Source: an uncultured Bacteroides sp. (GTDB taxonomy: Bacteria > Bacteroidota > Bacteroidia > Bacteroidales > Bacteroidaceae). Taken from it: 64,000 bases of DNA. Shown piece after piece: positions 8,912-18,643 of this stretch (positions within the stretch are counted from its first letter, which is position 1; each line of letters opens with the position of its first letter). The DNA is taken from positions 1 through 64,000 of the forward strand of contig CABMPP010000010.1 of assembly GCA_902388495.1 (NCBI GenBank), read 5' to 3'. The notes beneath the pieces were generated by a model that had not been told where the DNA came from, searched no databases, and worked only from the letters and a program-made list of their open reading frames with translations. Made by a program: the position numbers and the translations under genes.

Positions 8912-11900
8912 CTATCTTCTTTCCCGTTTAGATTGGGCTTCCGGAACTGCATTTTGCGGTACTTGCCCTGGATTGGTCGATAACGTATCCCTTTTGGCTT
9001 CTTCTTCTTGCTCCTTTCTCAGCCTTCTGAGTTTCAATCTATTCCAGAAGAGGAGTTCGCTCCATTTATTGAAGTCTTTCTTGAAAATAATGCCTATGCC
9101 TTGTGTAGTCAGGTTCGTTCGGGTATAATAGCGGTCGTTTGTTTCGTTATACGCCTTCAGACGGATATCTCCTGAACGGTTGACAAGCCATTCCGCCTCA
9201 AAGTCTCCAACAAAGTTGGTGTTTGCCATCGGATTATCGCGATAACCGAAGTTACCGTTGATAAGCAGACGGTTGTTCAGTAGCTGGCCGGATAGCATTG
9301 TTTCAAACTCTACATCCGTCCATCCTCTTTCTCCGGTACTGAAGTTGGTTCCGAAATTCCAGTTGTTGACGTCGAGGATGTTCGATAAAGCATTGTTCAG
9401 CTGCCCGGAGAGTGTGGAAGATACCATACTGGACATCATGTTTGAATTCTGTGTAGCTCCTGTATTCTCCGGTGTATAGAACTTCCCGATAGCCAGGAGG
9501 TAGAGTATCTGCATATTCATCTGTTCGTCCGTAGGAATGTAAGTACGGACCAGAGACTGCACTTCGTCGCGTTCATTGGGCAGTTCGATGCCGAATTTGA
9601 TATCGGGTGAAGTCAATTGTCCGGTCAGGTCCATCATACAGTTTACTTTAACATTGGTTTGAGTGATATATTCGGAATCGGCGGAACCGCTGGGCATCAA
9701 GTCGTTCAGGGAGGCAGAGTTGACGGTATAGGCGGCTTTTATGTCCAGCGTGGCATCGAGCGGTGAACCGTTGAAGGTAATGGTACTTCCGTCTTTTATG
9801 ATAAAGTCCTTGCGGATTACTTCTTGCAAACTGAATTTGTAGACGCCCTGACTGATTCGGTAATTGCCGAACATCTTCACATCTCCTTTGTTGAAGAACT
9901 CGGTACGGATATTTCCGGTTCCTCTTCCGCTGATGTAATCGCCTGCAATGGGGTCCATGATGATTTTCATGGTTGCGTCAGGGGTGGCGTCTACCAGCAG
10001 ATTCAGACGGATATCCGTGTCACTTTCCTTTTCTTCTTCCTCGATTTCTTTCTGCGCTATTTCGTAGTCGGAGAGGCGGACAGAGTCTTGGACGGCGCGG
10101 CGCGGTGTCTTGTCCACGAACCTGATGAACTGATTGCTGGCTGCCGTAGTCACATTATCCTTTATATAGGTGAAATTTGTATTGCGGTTTGTCGTCATGG
10201 CCACGTCGATGTTCACTCCGTCCTGGGCATTGCCGGCAATCGTTGCATTTCCCGTACCATAAACTGTTCCGTAGAAAGGGAAGTCGGGAGATTCTTTGGT
10301 ATTCATGACCAGCATGTTATCAACATTGAAGTTGAAACGGTATTCCAGATTCTTGAAATGCTCGTAGTGGAGATAGCCGCTCACTCTGCCTTGATGGCCT
10401 TGTGTATCAAGAATGCGGTTGTTGTTGAAAGTCAGTCCGCCGGGTTCGATGTAGATGCTGTCTTTTATAGAGAAGGTGGTGTTGAGTACTTCCACTTTCA
10501 TGGAGGCATCGCCCAATACACGCCCTTCCATCGTCAATGCTTTGAATTTGCCGTAGAAGTGTACATTGCCGGTGGCACGTCCGTTGAATTCGGGCGTAAT
10601 GCTGCTCATATAGTGATGGATAAACTTCAGGTTGGTACCGTCTGCTTCGATCTGAAGGTCGAGCGCACTGGTTGGTTTCAACGGATATACATAGCCACGC
10701 ACATGGCTTTTGGCAATGTCTTTTTCGCGGATATGGGCATCGAGGAAGATGCCTTTTACTTCGTGATGCCACTCTCCGTGTATGTTGGCATCACCCAGCA
10801 ACCCTTCGTTCAGTCCGAGGTTACGGATAAACAAGTCGGTGCTCATGACCGGCTTTTCCAGCACTCCGCTGGCAAAGGCAGGACCGGTGGCTTCTCCTTT
10901 GAAGTTTACGCCCAGGTCGGCAATATCGAATACGTATCCGATATTGATTTCTTTCAGATCCAGGCGTACTGTGTCGTGGGGCTCTTTGGAAACAGTACCG
11001 TTGACGCGCAGGTGCCGGTCTTTATGGCTGAACAGGAAGTTGTCGACATATACCTTGCCGGAGTCGAGCACTACTTGGGAAGGATGTATATTCCACAATG
11101 TGTCGTTGAGGATGACATCTGTGGGCTGTACGTCGACAATGGTTTTCAACGGTGCTTTCTGTTCGCGGATGAAGTGCGTGATGGCGGCCAGCTTGCCGCT
11201 GTAGGTCACGGTATTGCTGTTTCCCCAGTTCAGTGCTGCTTGAATCGTATTGTTCTGCGCTTGTGCTTCCAGGGCTACGTTGACGGCGCCACTTGACTTC
11301 CGGTTGCTGAAGCGCAGGCGTGCATGGAACTGGTCGCCGGGATTCTCGCAAAGTATCATGCCGGACTCTATGAATTTATCTTCGTAGCGCAGGCGGGGAA
11401 AATAGCCTTCAACGCGCAGGCGCTGGGCTTTGTCATTGAAGTAGCCTTTCACGGTGGAGTGGGCATATACCTTTATCGGTATCTGGAAAACGGTGGAGAG
11501 TAACTCCGTATCATAAATGTTCAGGTCGAAATGAAAGTTGTTTTCTGTCTCCACAGGCTTTTTATCCGGCAGGATTAGGGCCGGAATATAGCGCCTCATA
11601 ATATTCAGTACGCTGGCAGGCAGGGTGCGGTAGGAATAATCTCCTTCAATGTTGCCTTGCAGAAAGTTGGAGGTGATGGTCAGCCGTTTCTGAGATTCGT
11701 CTTTTCGTGCGGCTATCTTCAGGTTATCCATGAAGTATTGCTTGTCCGGGGCGATGTATTGCAGGCTGTCAATGTTGATTTCACCGTTCATTTCGTCTAT
11801 GGAACCTCCGGTGAAATCGGCCTTTATCTTGACTGACATCTCTGTATCTTCATATTTGGGCGTCAGGTGGAGGTCGTGCAGGCGGACTTTGCTGATGTTT

Positions 11901-13420
11901 GCCAGGAAGTTGAAGGTTGGTACTTGTTTGGCTGTATTGATGGTGCCGTTCAGCATAACCGAGCCGTTGGTGTCATCCAAGGATACTTTCCCGGTGAAAC
12001 CGCCTTGTTTGTATTCTCCGTCTAAGGTGATATTCTCGTAGGTATAGTCGCTGTAGTTTATGGAGGCAACCAGTCCCTTCAGGGTGACGGTCGGATATTG
12101 CTTTTCATAGTGGCTGCTGTTGACATCCAGATTGAATGTGACTTTACCGAACTTATCATTCCCCAGCATCTTGCCAAGTTCGAATTCCTCTGTTTTCACT
12201 GCGCCCGAATAAGCAAAATAGCCTTTCTCTTTGTCCGAACTTAATTTGAGGTCGGTCTGTATGGTGCCGATATCTGTACGCACCCGGCCGTAAGTGACGA
12301 GATCAGTGAAATAACCGGAGACTTCTCCGCGAAATGAAACGGTTCCCAAATGTTGCAGCACGGGAGGAACGCCATTATAGTTCTTGCTTAAATTGCGGAC
12401 AAAGAAAGCGATTCCTTCCGGATCGGCATACAAGTTGGACAGATTACCGAATATATAAGCGTCTTCCGGATGCGAAAGGTCTTGCAGGGATACGTCTCCC
12501 CTCAGATAAAAGTGGTCGCCACCGGAGATAGAGAGGTGGGGACAGTTCAATTGGTTGATGGTTCCGTTGGTCTGTACTTCTACCCACAACTTTTCTTTGA
12601 ACGGGCTGAAGGCCGGGACGAAGGCAGATAAATCCTGCAGTGCTATCTGGGAGGGTAGCATGTGAAATGAGAAATGCACATCGCGGGCGAAGTTGTTGAA
12701 GGCTCCCAGACTGTCGTATTCCATGCGGATGGTGTCCATTGCCAGGGAGGTTTGCGGCAGGTCGATGGCGAAGTTCTCAATCCTCATTTGCTGATTGTTG
12801 CCTACCACTTTGAGGCTTAACTTATTCAGTTCAAACCCGGAATGTTCTTCTTCGACACTCATACGCTTGATGGCAGCGTTGATTGAGTCGCTTTGCAGGG
12901 CTTTCAAAGAGATATTGGCTATGATGTTGCGCAAGCGGATGTGCTGTGGATTGAATTTGCCGGGAGTACTCTTCTCCGAAAGAACATCGTAAGAGAATTT
13001 TCCACGGCGTATCAGCAGAGAGTTGATGCGCAGGTCCAGATTGCTTTTCTTCTGAATGGTATCTTTAGAGGCAAAAGCGTCGAGTACAAACTGGAAGTTG
13101 GGTTTATCCTTGGGAGTTTGCTTCTCCAGGTTGATGTTGAAGCCGAATAATTGTACGTTGCTGATAGATATTTTGCCGCTGAATAGGGGAAGAATATCGA
13201 ATTTGGCAGAGAGGCGGGTTACTTTCAGCATCTCCTTCCCGGACTGGTCGTTCAGAAGCAAGTCATCAATGATGATGCGGTTCAGCAACCCCATGTCTAT
13301 CCGCCCGATGGTGAGTTTACTACCCAGTATGGAAGCCAGTTCATTGGCAACAAGTACAGACATTTGGCGCTGAACATAGGGAATGTTCAGCAACAGGATA
13401 GTACCGATATACAATCCCAA
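8912..13420 (-). CDS. tamB: TamB-like translocation/assembly module protein
   Basis: A very large (about 1,500 aa) inner-membrane-anchored periplasmic protein of the TamB/AsmA-like bridge family, thought to carry phospholipid or outer-membrane protein substrates between membranes. An N-terminal hydrophobic anchor is followed by repetitive beta-rich sequence. The C-terminal 350 residues hold the DUF490/TamB domain, including SLQEVIRKDFIIKDGSTITF and the FSTGERGWTDVEFE segment. The start is uncertain: the first recognised codon is TTG at 13420, but the reading frame and anchor (LKKTVRWVLGII) extend upstream to at least a CTG at 13456 with no ATG before the stop. It is divergent from tsaD. Confidence 0.88.
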   Translation of the reverse strand: MGLYIGTILLLNIPYVQRQMSVLVANELASILGSKLTIGRIDMGLLNRIIIDDLLLNDQSGKEMLKVTRLSAKFDILPLFSGKISISNVQLFGFNINLEKQTPKDKPNFQFVLDAFASKDTIQKKSNLDLRINSLLIRRGKFSYDVLSEKSTPGKFNPQHIRLRNIIANISLKALQSDSINAAIKRMSVEEEHSGFELNKLSLKVVGNNQQMRIENFAIDLPQTSLAMDTIRMEYDSLGAFNNFARDVHFSFHMLPSQIALQDLSAFVPAFSPFKEKLWVEVQTNGTINQLNCPHLSISGGDHFYLRGDVSLQDLSHPEDAYIFGNLSNLYADPEGIAFFVRNLSKNYNGVPPVLQHLGTVSFRGEVSGYFTDLVTYGRVRTDIGTIQTDLKLSSDKEKGYFAYSGAVKTEEFELGKMLGNDKFGKVTFNLDVNSSHYEKQYPTVTLKGLVASINYSDYTYENITLDGEYKQGGFTGKVSLDDTNGSVMLNGTINTAKQVPTFNFLANISKVRLHDLHLTPKYEDTEMSVKIKADFTGGSIDEMNGEINIDSLQYIAPDKQYFMDNLKIAARKDESQKRLTITSNFLQGNIEGDYSYRTLPASVLNIMRRYIPALILPDKKPVETENNFHFDLNIYDTELLSTVFQIPIKVYAHSTVKGYFNDKAQRLRVEGYFPRLRYEDKFIESGMILCENPGDQFHARLRFSNRKSSGAVNVALEAQAQNNTIQAALNWGNSNTVTYSGKLAAITHFIREQKAPLKTIVDVQPTDVILNDTLWNIHPSQVVLDSGKVYVDNFLFSHKDRHLRVNGTVSKEPHDTVRLDLKEINIGYVFDIADLGVNFKGEATGPAFASGVLEKPVMSTDLFIRNLGLNEGLLGDANIHGEWHHEVKGIFLDAHIREKDIAKSHVRGYVYPLKPTSALDLQIEADGTNLKFIHHYMSSITPEFNGRATGNVHFYGKFKALTMEGRVLGDASMKVEVLNTTFSIKDSIYIEPGGLTFNNNRILDTQGHQGRVSGYLHYEHFKNLEYRFNFNVDNMLVMNTKESPDFPFYGTVYGTGNATIAGNAQDGVNIDVAMTTNRNTNFTYIKDNVTTAASNQFIRFVDKTPRRAVQDSVRLSDYEIAQKEIEEEEKESDTDIRLNLLVDATPDATMKIIMDPIAGDYISGRGTGNIRTEFFNKGDVKMFGNYRISQGVYKFSLQEVIRKDFIIKDGSTITFNGSPLDATLDIKAAYTVNSASLNDLMPSGSADSEYITQTNVKVNCMMDLTGQLTSPDIKFGIELPNERDEVQSLVRTYIPTDEQMNMQILYLLAIGKFYTPENTGATQNSNMMSSMVSSTLSGQLNNALSNILDVNNWNFGTNFSTGERGWTDVEFETMLSGQLLNNRLLINGNFGYRDNPMANTNFVGDFEAEWLVNRSGDIRLKAYNETNDRYYTRTNLTTQGIGIIFKKDFNKWSELLFWNRLKLRRLRKEQEEEAKRDTLSTNPGQVPQNAVPEAQSKRERR

Positions 13421-13534
13421 TATGATACCGAGTACCCAGCGTACTGTTTTTTTCAGCTTTCTGATAGGCGGTTAATTTTTATAATTAGCCAACAAAAATA
13501 TGAAATAATACGTTATGAATCGTACTTTTATCAC

Positions 13535-13542
13535 TACTTTTG
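13535..13542 (+). promoter_or_regulatory. Putative tsaD -7 box
   Basis: TACTTTTG, a match to TAnnTTTG, lies 26 nt before the tsaD ATG. No good -33 TTTG is visible at the expected distance. Confidence 0.5.
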
Positions 13543-13567
13543 CAGCGTTTAAACGTAAATAAACATT

Positions 13568-14587
13568 ATGAGTACAATAATCTTGGGAATAGAATCCTCT
13601 TGTGATGACACTGCTGCTGCTGTCATCAAGGATGGTTATCTGCTTTCGAATGTAGTGTCCAGCCAGGCTGTGCACGAAGCGTACGGTGGTGTAGTACCCG
13701 AACTGGCTTCCCGTGCACATCAGCAAAACATAGTCCCGGTGGTGCACGAAGCACTGAAACGTGCCGGAGTGACTAAAGAAGAGTTGAGTGCCGTAGCCTT
13801 TACGCGTGGTCCCGGTTTGATGGGATCTTTGTTGGTAGGGGTGTCTTTCGCTAAAGGATTCGCACGATCGTTGGGTATTCCTATGGTGGATGTTAACCAC
13901 TTGACAGGACATGTATTAGCTCATTTCATTAAAGCAGAAGGTGAGGAGAATGTACAGCCGAATTTCCCGTTCCTTTGCTTATTGGTTTCTGGTGGAAACT
14001 CGCAGATTATCCTGGTGAAAGCATACAATGATATGCAGATTCTGGGGCAGACTATTGATGATGCTGCCGGTGAAGCTATTGATAAATGTTCCAAGGTGAT
14101 GGGATTGGGGTATCCCGGTGGCCCGATTATAGATAAACTGGCCCGGCAAGGTAATCCGAAGGCGTTTACATTCAGTAAGCCGCATATTCCCGGATTGGAT
14201 TATAGTTTCAGCGGACTGAAGACTTCGTTTCTTTATTCTCTGCGCGACTGGATGAAAGAAGATCCCGATTTCATCGAACATCATAAGGTAGACTTGGCAG
14301 CTTCATTGGAAGCTACTGTTGTGGACATTCTGATGGATAAACTTCGTAAGGCTGCGAAAGAATATAAGATTAAGGAGGTGGCAGTGGCCGGAGGTGTTTC
14401 TGCCAATAATGGTTTGCGCAATGCGTTCCGTGAACATGCAGAGAAGTACGGCTGGAATATTTTTATTCCGAAATTCAGCTATACAACGGATAATGCTGCC
14501 ATGATTGCCATTACGGGCTACTTCAAGTATCTGGATAAGGATTTCTGTCCGATAGATGCGCCGGCCTATTCGCGCGTTACTTTGTAA
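13568..14587 (+). CDS. tsaD: tRNA N6-threonylcarbamoyladenosine transferase
   Basis: The catalytic subunit that transfers threonylcarbamoyl to A37 of ANN-decoding tRNAs. It is 339 aa, the usual length. It shows LGIESSCDDTAAAV at the N-terminus, the metal-binding HxxxH in VNHLTGHVLAH near residue 112, SGGNSQI near 138 and AVAGGVSANNGLR near 275. It is followed 30 bp later by the PncC gene on the same strand, probably in one transcript. Confidence 0.97.
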   Translation: MSTIILGIESSCDDTAAAVIKDGYLLSNVVSSQAVHEAYGGVVPELASRAHQQNIVPVVHEALKRAGVTKEELSAVAFTRGPGLMGSLLVGVSFAKGFARSLGIPMVDVNHLTGHVLAHFIKAEGEENVQPNFPFLCLLVSGGNSQIILVKAYNDMQILGQTIDDAAGEAIDKCSKVMGLGYPGGPIIDKLARQGNPKAFTFSKPHIPGLDYSFSGLKTSFLYSLRDWMKEDPDFIEHHKVDLAASLEATVVDILMDKLRKAAKEYKIKEVAVAGGVSANNGLRNAFREHAEKYGWNIFIPKFSYTTDNAAMIAITGYFKYLDKDFCPIDAPAYSRVTL

Positions 14588-14617
14588 AATATAGATATAC
14601 ATTATATATAATAAGGT

Positions 14618-15085
14618 ATGAAATTGGAAGAGGAGATAGGCGAACTGCTGAAAGCGAAGAATTTGTCCCTTTCCACCGCAGAAAGTTGTACGGGTGGAGG
14701 GATTGCTGCTCTGATAACTTCCATTCCCGGTAGTTCGGAATATTTTAACGGCGGTATTGTGGCTTACTCTAATGAAGTGAAGATGTCTTTACTGCATGTT
14801 TCTGCCGAAACGCTGGAGAAGCATGGGGCTGTGAGCCGCGAAACGGTGACGGAAATGGTGAAAGGTGCGATGAAAACGCTGAAAACAGATTGCGCGGTTG
14901 CTACCTCGGGTATTGCAGGTCCCGGAGGGGGTACTCCGGAAAAGCCGGTGGGTACTGTTTGGATAGCCGCTGCCTATAAAAATGAAATTGTTACAATGAA
15001 GCAGGAAGGAGACTGTGGAAGAGCCGGAAATGTGGAGAAAGCGATTCAGAACGCTCTTTCGATGCTTTATGACAGGTTGAAATGA
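14618..15085 (+). CDS. pncC: Nicotinamide-nucleotide amidohydrolase, CinA C-terminal type
   Basis: A stand-alone CinA C-terminal domain (155 aa), which deamidates NMN to NaMN in NAD salvage. It shows [16 protein letters not shown] near residue 18, IVAYSNEVK near 47 and the [18 protein letters not shown] loop near 95, all diagnostic. The N-terminal ADP-ribose domain of full CinA is absent, which is common. It follows tsaD closely. Confidence 0.93.
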   Translation: MKLEEEIGELLKAKNLSLSTAESCTGGGIAALITSIPGSSEYFNGGIVAYSNEVKMSLLHVSAETLEKHGAVSRETVTEMVKGAMKTLKTDCAVATSGIAGPGGGTPEKPVGTVWIAAAYKNEIVTMKQEGDCGRAGNVEKAIQNALSMLYDRLK

Positions 15086-15125
15086 GGAAAAATTGCTATT
15101 ATACAGTGAATTATTTTAAGAAAAA

Positions 15126-15157
15126 CTTGTTTGGTAACGATAAAAGTGCTTACTTTG
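15126..15157 (+). promoter_or_regulatory. Putative promoter of the rpmB-rpmG operon
   Basis: A CTTG at 15126-15129 (or TTTG at 15130-15133) and TTACTTTG at 15150-15157 approximate the Bacteroides -33/-7 pair. They lie about 50 nt before rpmB. Confidence 0.45.
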
Positions 15158-15206
15158 CGCTCTGTTTGAAATAAGTATAGAAGAAAACTATAAAATAAAG
15201 ATAGAA

Positions 15207-15467
15207 ATGTCAAAGATTTGTCAAATTACCGGAAAGAAGGCCATGATTGGCAACAATGTTTCACACTCAAATCATAGAACAAAAAGAACTTTTGATTTGA
15301 ACTTGTTTAACAAGAAGTTCTACTATGTAGAGCAGGATTGCTGGATCAGCCTTAGCATTTGCGCTAATGGTCTGCGCATTATTAATAAGAAAGGACTGGA
15401 CGCTGCTTTAAAAGATGCAGTAGCTAAAGGTTATTGTGATTGGAAAAGCATTAAAGTTATTGGCTAA
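15207..15467 (+). CDS. rpmB: Ribosomal protein bL28
   Basis: An 86-aa large-subunit protein. [29 protein letters not shown] is the standard bL28 N-terminus; the zinc-binding cysteines of some homologues are not present. It is the first gene of a three-gene ribosomal cluster with rpmG and the DUF4295 gene, separated by about 22 and 14 bp. Confidence 0.98.
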   Translation: MSKICQITGKKAMIGNNVSHSNHRTKRTFDLNLFNKKFYYVEQDCWISLSICANGLRIINKKGLDAALKDAVAKGYCDWKSIKVIG

Positions 15468-15489
15468 AAAGTAGAGGAGAATACTGATT

Positions 15490-15678
15490 ATGGCAAAGAA
15501 AGCAAAAGGTAACAGAGTACAGGTGATTCTGGAATGCACAGAACACAAGGATAGCGGTATGCCGGGAACTTCTCGTTATATTACGACGAAGAACAGAAAG
15601 AACACTACCGAGAGATTGGAGTTGAAGAAATACAACCCGATTCTGAAGAGAGTAACAGTACATAAGGAAATTAAATAA
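15490..15678 (+). CDS. rpmG: Ribosomal protein bL33
   Basis: A 62-aa large-subunit protein with [12 protein letters not shown] and [20 protein letters not shown]. Only one Cys is present, so this is the zinc-free form. It lies directly downstream of rpmB. Confidence 0.97.
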   Translation: MAKKAKGNRVQVILECTEHKDSGMPGTSRYITTKNRKNTTERLELKKYNPILKRVTVHKEIK

Positions 15679-15692
15679 TAAGAGTATAACCC

Positions 15693-15851
15693 ATGGCAAA
15701 GAAAACAGTAGCAAGTTTGCACGAAGGTTCTAAGGAAGGTCGTGCTTATACGAAGGTTATCAAGATGGTTAAGTCTCCGAAGACGGGTGCTTACATGTTT
15801 GATGAACAAATGGTTCCTAACGAAAAAGTACAAGACTTTTTCAAGAAATAA
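15693..15851 (+). CDS. DUF4295 small basic protein (candidate ribosomal protein)
   Basis: A 52-aa basic protein starting MAKKTVASLHEGSKEG and ending QDFFKK. It begins 14 bp after rpmG and ends just before a terminator, so it is the third cistron of the ribosomal cluster. I recognise it as DUF4295, which is restricted to Bacteroidetes. From memory, a Flavobacterium ribosome structure described an extra large-subunit protein (bL38) that I believe corresponds to this family; that link is recollection, not something the sequence shows. Confidence 0.88.
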   Translation: MAKKTVASLHEGSKEGRAYTKVIKMVKSPKTGAYMFDEQMVPNEKVQDFFKK

Positions 15852-15892
15852 GATGAATGCAGTAGCCTGTAAGGCGCTGAAAACTCATAAAG

Positions 15893-15931
15893 ATCCCCTT
15901 ATCGGTATATCCGGCAAGGGGATTTCTTTTT
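15893..15931 (+). terminator. Terminator of the rpmB-rpmG-DUF4295 operon
   Basis: ATCCCCTT (15893-15900) pairs with AAGGGGAT (15916-15923), with an inner CGG/CCG pair, followed by a T-rich run. Confidence 0.85.
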
Positions 15932-15972
15932 ATAAAAGAGGACAAAGTTTTTATTATTCATTAGTTTTGCAT

Positions 15973-15980
15973 TATCTTTG
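15973..15980 (+). promoter_or_regulatory. Putative ftsY -7 box
   Basis: TATCTTTG is an exact TAnnTTTG match 31 nt before the ftsY ATG, with a T-rich segment about 20 nt upstream. Confidence 0.55.
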
Positions 15981-16011
15981 TGGCATAATGTATTGTACTA
16001 ACAATTAGAGT

Positions 16012-16971
16012 ATGGGATTTTTTAGTTTTTTCTCCAAGGAAAAGAAGGAAACATTAGATAAAGGATTATCTAAGACCAAGGAAAGTGTGTTCGGAAAGAT
16101 AGCTCGTGCCGTAGCTGGAAAGTCGAAAGTCGATGACGAAGTTCTGGATAATCTGGAAGAAGTCTTGATTACTTCGGATGTAGGCGTGGAAACTACGTTG
16201 AAAATAATTGAACGTATAGAAAAACGTGCTGCTGCCGAAAAATATATGAATGCGCAGGAACTGAACAAGATTTTGCGCGATGAAATCGCTGCTTTACTCA
16301 CGGAAAACAATTCGGACGATGTAGATGATTTTGAAGCTCCTATAACGAAAAAACCATACGTGATTATGGTGGTTGGCGTGAATGGCGTGGGAAAGACAAC
16401 TACGATTGGTAAGCTGGCTTATCAGTTCAAAAAGGCGGGTAAATCTGTTTATCTGGGTGCTGCCGATACATTCCGTGCAGCTGCTGTAGAGCAGTTGGTG
16501 ATTTGGGGCGAACGGGTAGGAGTGCCCGTTGTGAAGCAGAAGATGGGGGCTGATCCTGCATCTGTTGCTTTTGACGCTTTGAGTTCTGCTGTTGCCAATC
16601 AAGCAGATGTAGTGATTATCGATACGGCAGGACGTCTTCATAATAAGGTGGGCTTGATGAATGAGCTGACCAAAATTAAGAATGTAATGAAGAAGGTTGT
16701 GCCGGATGCGCCGAATGAGGTCTTGCTTGTACTGGACGGCTCTACCGGACAAAATGCATTTGAGCAGGCTAAACAGTTTACGCTGGCAACGGAAGTTACG
16801 GCAATGGCCGTTACCAAGTTGGATGGAACAGCGAAAGGTGGCGTAGTCATCGGCATTTCCGATCAGTTTAAGATCCCGGTTAAGTATATCGGTTTGGGTG
16901 AGGGTATGGAAGATTTGCAGGTATTCCGCAAAAAGGAGTTTGTTGATTCACTGTTTGGGGAGAATGCATGA
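16012..16971 (+). CDS. ftsY: Signal recognition particle receptor FtsY
   Basis: An SRP-receptor GTPase that docks ribosome-nascent chains at the membrane. It is 319 aa, a short form with almost no acidic A domain. The NG domain shows G1 GVNGVGKTTT near residue 125, DTFRAAAVEQL near 150, DTAGR near 205 and TKLDGTAKGG near 265. Its last four bases overlap the rimO start (ATGA), so the two are translationally coupled. Confidence 0.97.
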   Translation: MGFFSFFSKEKKETLDKGLSKTKESVFGKIARAVAGKSKVDDEVLDNLEEVLITSDVGVETTLKIIERIEKRAAAEKYMNAQELNKILRDEIAALLTENNSDDVDDFEAPITKKPYVIMVVGVNGVGKTTTIGKLAYQFKKAGKSVYLGAADTFRAAAVEQLVIWGERVGVPVVKQKMGADPASVAFDALSSAVANQADVVIIDTAGRLHNKVGLMNELTKIKNVMKKVVPDAPNEVLLVLDGSTGQNAFEQAKQFTLATEVTAMAVTKLDGTAKGGVVIGISDQFKIPVKYIGLGEGMEDLQVFRKKEFVDSLFGENA

Positions 16972-18266
16972 GACGGAAGACTATCGACATTATAACTTTA
17001 GGCTGTTCTAAGAATTTAGTGGATTCGGAGCATTTGATGCGCCAGTTGGAGGAAGTCGGTTTTCATGTGACGCATGATGCTGAACATCCGAAAGGGCAGA
17101 TTGCAGTTATCAATACCTGCGGTTTCATCGGTGATGCTAAAGAGGAATCTATCAATATGATTCTGGAATTTGCACAGGCAAAGGAGGAAGGTGATTTAGA
17201 AAAACTGTATGTGATGGGCTGTCTTTCGGAACGCTATCTGAAGGAATTGGCCATTGAAATACCACAAGTGGATAAATTCTATGGTAAATTCAATTGGAAA
17301 GAATTGCTGCAGGATTTGGGTAAAGCTTATCATGATGAGCTTCATATAGAACGTACACTGACTACTCCTAAGCATTATGCTTATCTGAAAATCTCGGAAG
17401 GTTGCGACCGGAAATGCTCTTATTGTGCTATTCCCATCATAACGGGGCGGCATGTGTCGCGTCCGATGGAAGAAATCGTAGATGAAGTGAAGTACTTGGT
17501 AGCCCGTGGCGTTAAGGAGTTTCAAGTCATAGCACAGGAATTGACCTATTATGGAGTGGATTTATATAAGAAGCAAATGTTGCCTGAGCTTATTGAATGT
17601 ATTTCTGATATTCCCGGCGTGGAATGGATACGACTTCATTATGCATATCCGGCACATTTTCCGGTAGATCTGTTCCGCGTGATGCGTGAGCGACCCAATG
17701 TTTGTAAGTATATGGATATTGCTTTGCAGCATATCAGTGACAATATGCTGCAACAGATGCGACGTCATGTATCAAAAGCTGAGACTTATCAACTAATAGA
17801 GCAGTTCCGCAAGGAAGTGCCCGGCATTCATCTTCGCACTACGCTTATGGTGGGGCATCCCGGAGAAACTGAAGCTGATTTTGAGGAGTTGAAGGAGTTT
17901 GTTCGCAAGGTGCGTTTCGATAGAATGGGCGCTTTTGCTTATTCCGAAGAGGAAGGTACGTATGCGGCGGCACAATATGAGGATATTATTCCACAGGAAG
18001 TGAAGCAGGCACGCCTGGATGAGCTGATGTCTATTCAGCAAGGTATTTCGGCAGAACTGAGTGCCATGAAAGTGGGGAAGCGTATGAAAGTAATCATTGA
18101 CCGTATAGAAGGAGATTACTATGTGGGGCGTACTGAATTCGATTCGCCCGAAGTAGATCCGGAAGTGTTGATAGCGTGCGGGGATGAAACACTGCATATA
18201 GGTAACTTTTACCAGGTAGAGATAGTAAATTCCGATGATTTCGACCTTTTTGGACGGATTATTTAA
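16968..18266 (+). CDS. rimO: Ribosomal protein S12 methylthiotransferase RimO
   Basis: A radical-SAM enzyme that methylthiolates an aspartate of uS12. It is 432 aa. The N-terminal MTTase domain supplies cluster cysteines in LGCSKN, NTCGF and MGCLSER. The radical-SAM motif CDRKCSYC lies near residue 146, and a TRAM domain covers the last 65 residues. Its start overlaps the end of ftsY. Confidence 0.97.
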   Translation: MRRKTIDIITLGCSKNLVDSEHLMRQLEEVGFHVTHDAEHPKGQIAVINTCGFIGDAKEESINMILEFAQAKEEGDLEKLYVMGCLSERYLKELAIEIPQVDKFYGKFNWKELLQDLGKAYHDELHIERTLTTPKHYAYLKISEGCDRKCSYCAIPIITGRHVSRPMEEIVDEVKYLVARGVKEFQVIAQELTYYGVDLYKKQMLPELIECISDIPGVEWIRLHYAYPAHFPVDLFRVMRERPNVCKYMDIALQHISDNMLQQMRRHVSKAETYQLIEQFRKEVPGIHLRTTLMVGHPGETEADFEELKEFVRKVRFDRMGAFAYSEEEGTYAAAQYEDIIPQEVKQARLDELMSIQQGISAELSAMKVGKRMKVIIDRIEGDYYVGRTEFDSPEVDPEVLIACGDETLHIGNFYQVEIVNSDDFDLFGRII

Positions 18267-18345
18267 AGATTTTTCCCGAACTTCTTGTATATGTGGAGAA
18301 GATTTGCTAATATAGCACCGTAGTTCCATTTTAAAAGCTTGTATT

Positions 18346-18618
18346 TTGAATAACAAAGAGTTTACTTCTGAGTTGTCACGGAGGTTAGGGTATACTTTAA
18401 AGGATACCTCTGAACTGATTGCCTCTTTGTTGTCGGAGATGACACGGCAGTTGGAGGATGGAAACGCTATTTCCGTACAGAACTTTGGTACATTCGAAGT
18501 GAAGAAGAAGGCAGAACGTATTTCTGTGAGTCCGACAACAAAGCAGCGTATGCTGGTACCTCCTAAATTGGTGCTAACTTATAAACCCAGCACATCGTTG
18601 AAAGATAAGTTTAAGTAA
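18346..18618 (+). CDS. HU/IHF-family DNA-binding protein
   Basis: A 90-aa nucleoid protein with a TTG start. SVQNFGTFEVKKKAERISVSPTTKQ is the beta-arm region of HU, and the C-terminus (TYKPSTSLKDKFK) is family-typical. It lies 25 bp before a second HU-domain gene that is fused to a membrane/LysM module, so the two may be co-expressed and possibly form mixed dimers (inference). Confidence 0.92.
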   Translation: MNNKEFTSELSRRLGYTLKDTSELIASLLSEMTRQLEDGNAISVQNFGTFEVKKKAERISVSPTTKQRMLVPPKLVLTYKPSTSLKDKFK

Positions 18619-18643
18619 TTCCTCGATTAAATGCTCCCATATT

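Noticed and set aside
8716..8931. 71-aa frame after dnaB
   Set aside because: Runs through both arms of the inverted repeat; no homology recognised.
9824..11296. 490-aa open frame on the plus strand inside the TamB-like gene
   Set aside because: Antisense shadow of a clearly coding beta-rich protein; no domain, signal or promoter of its own.
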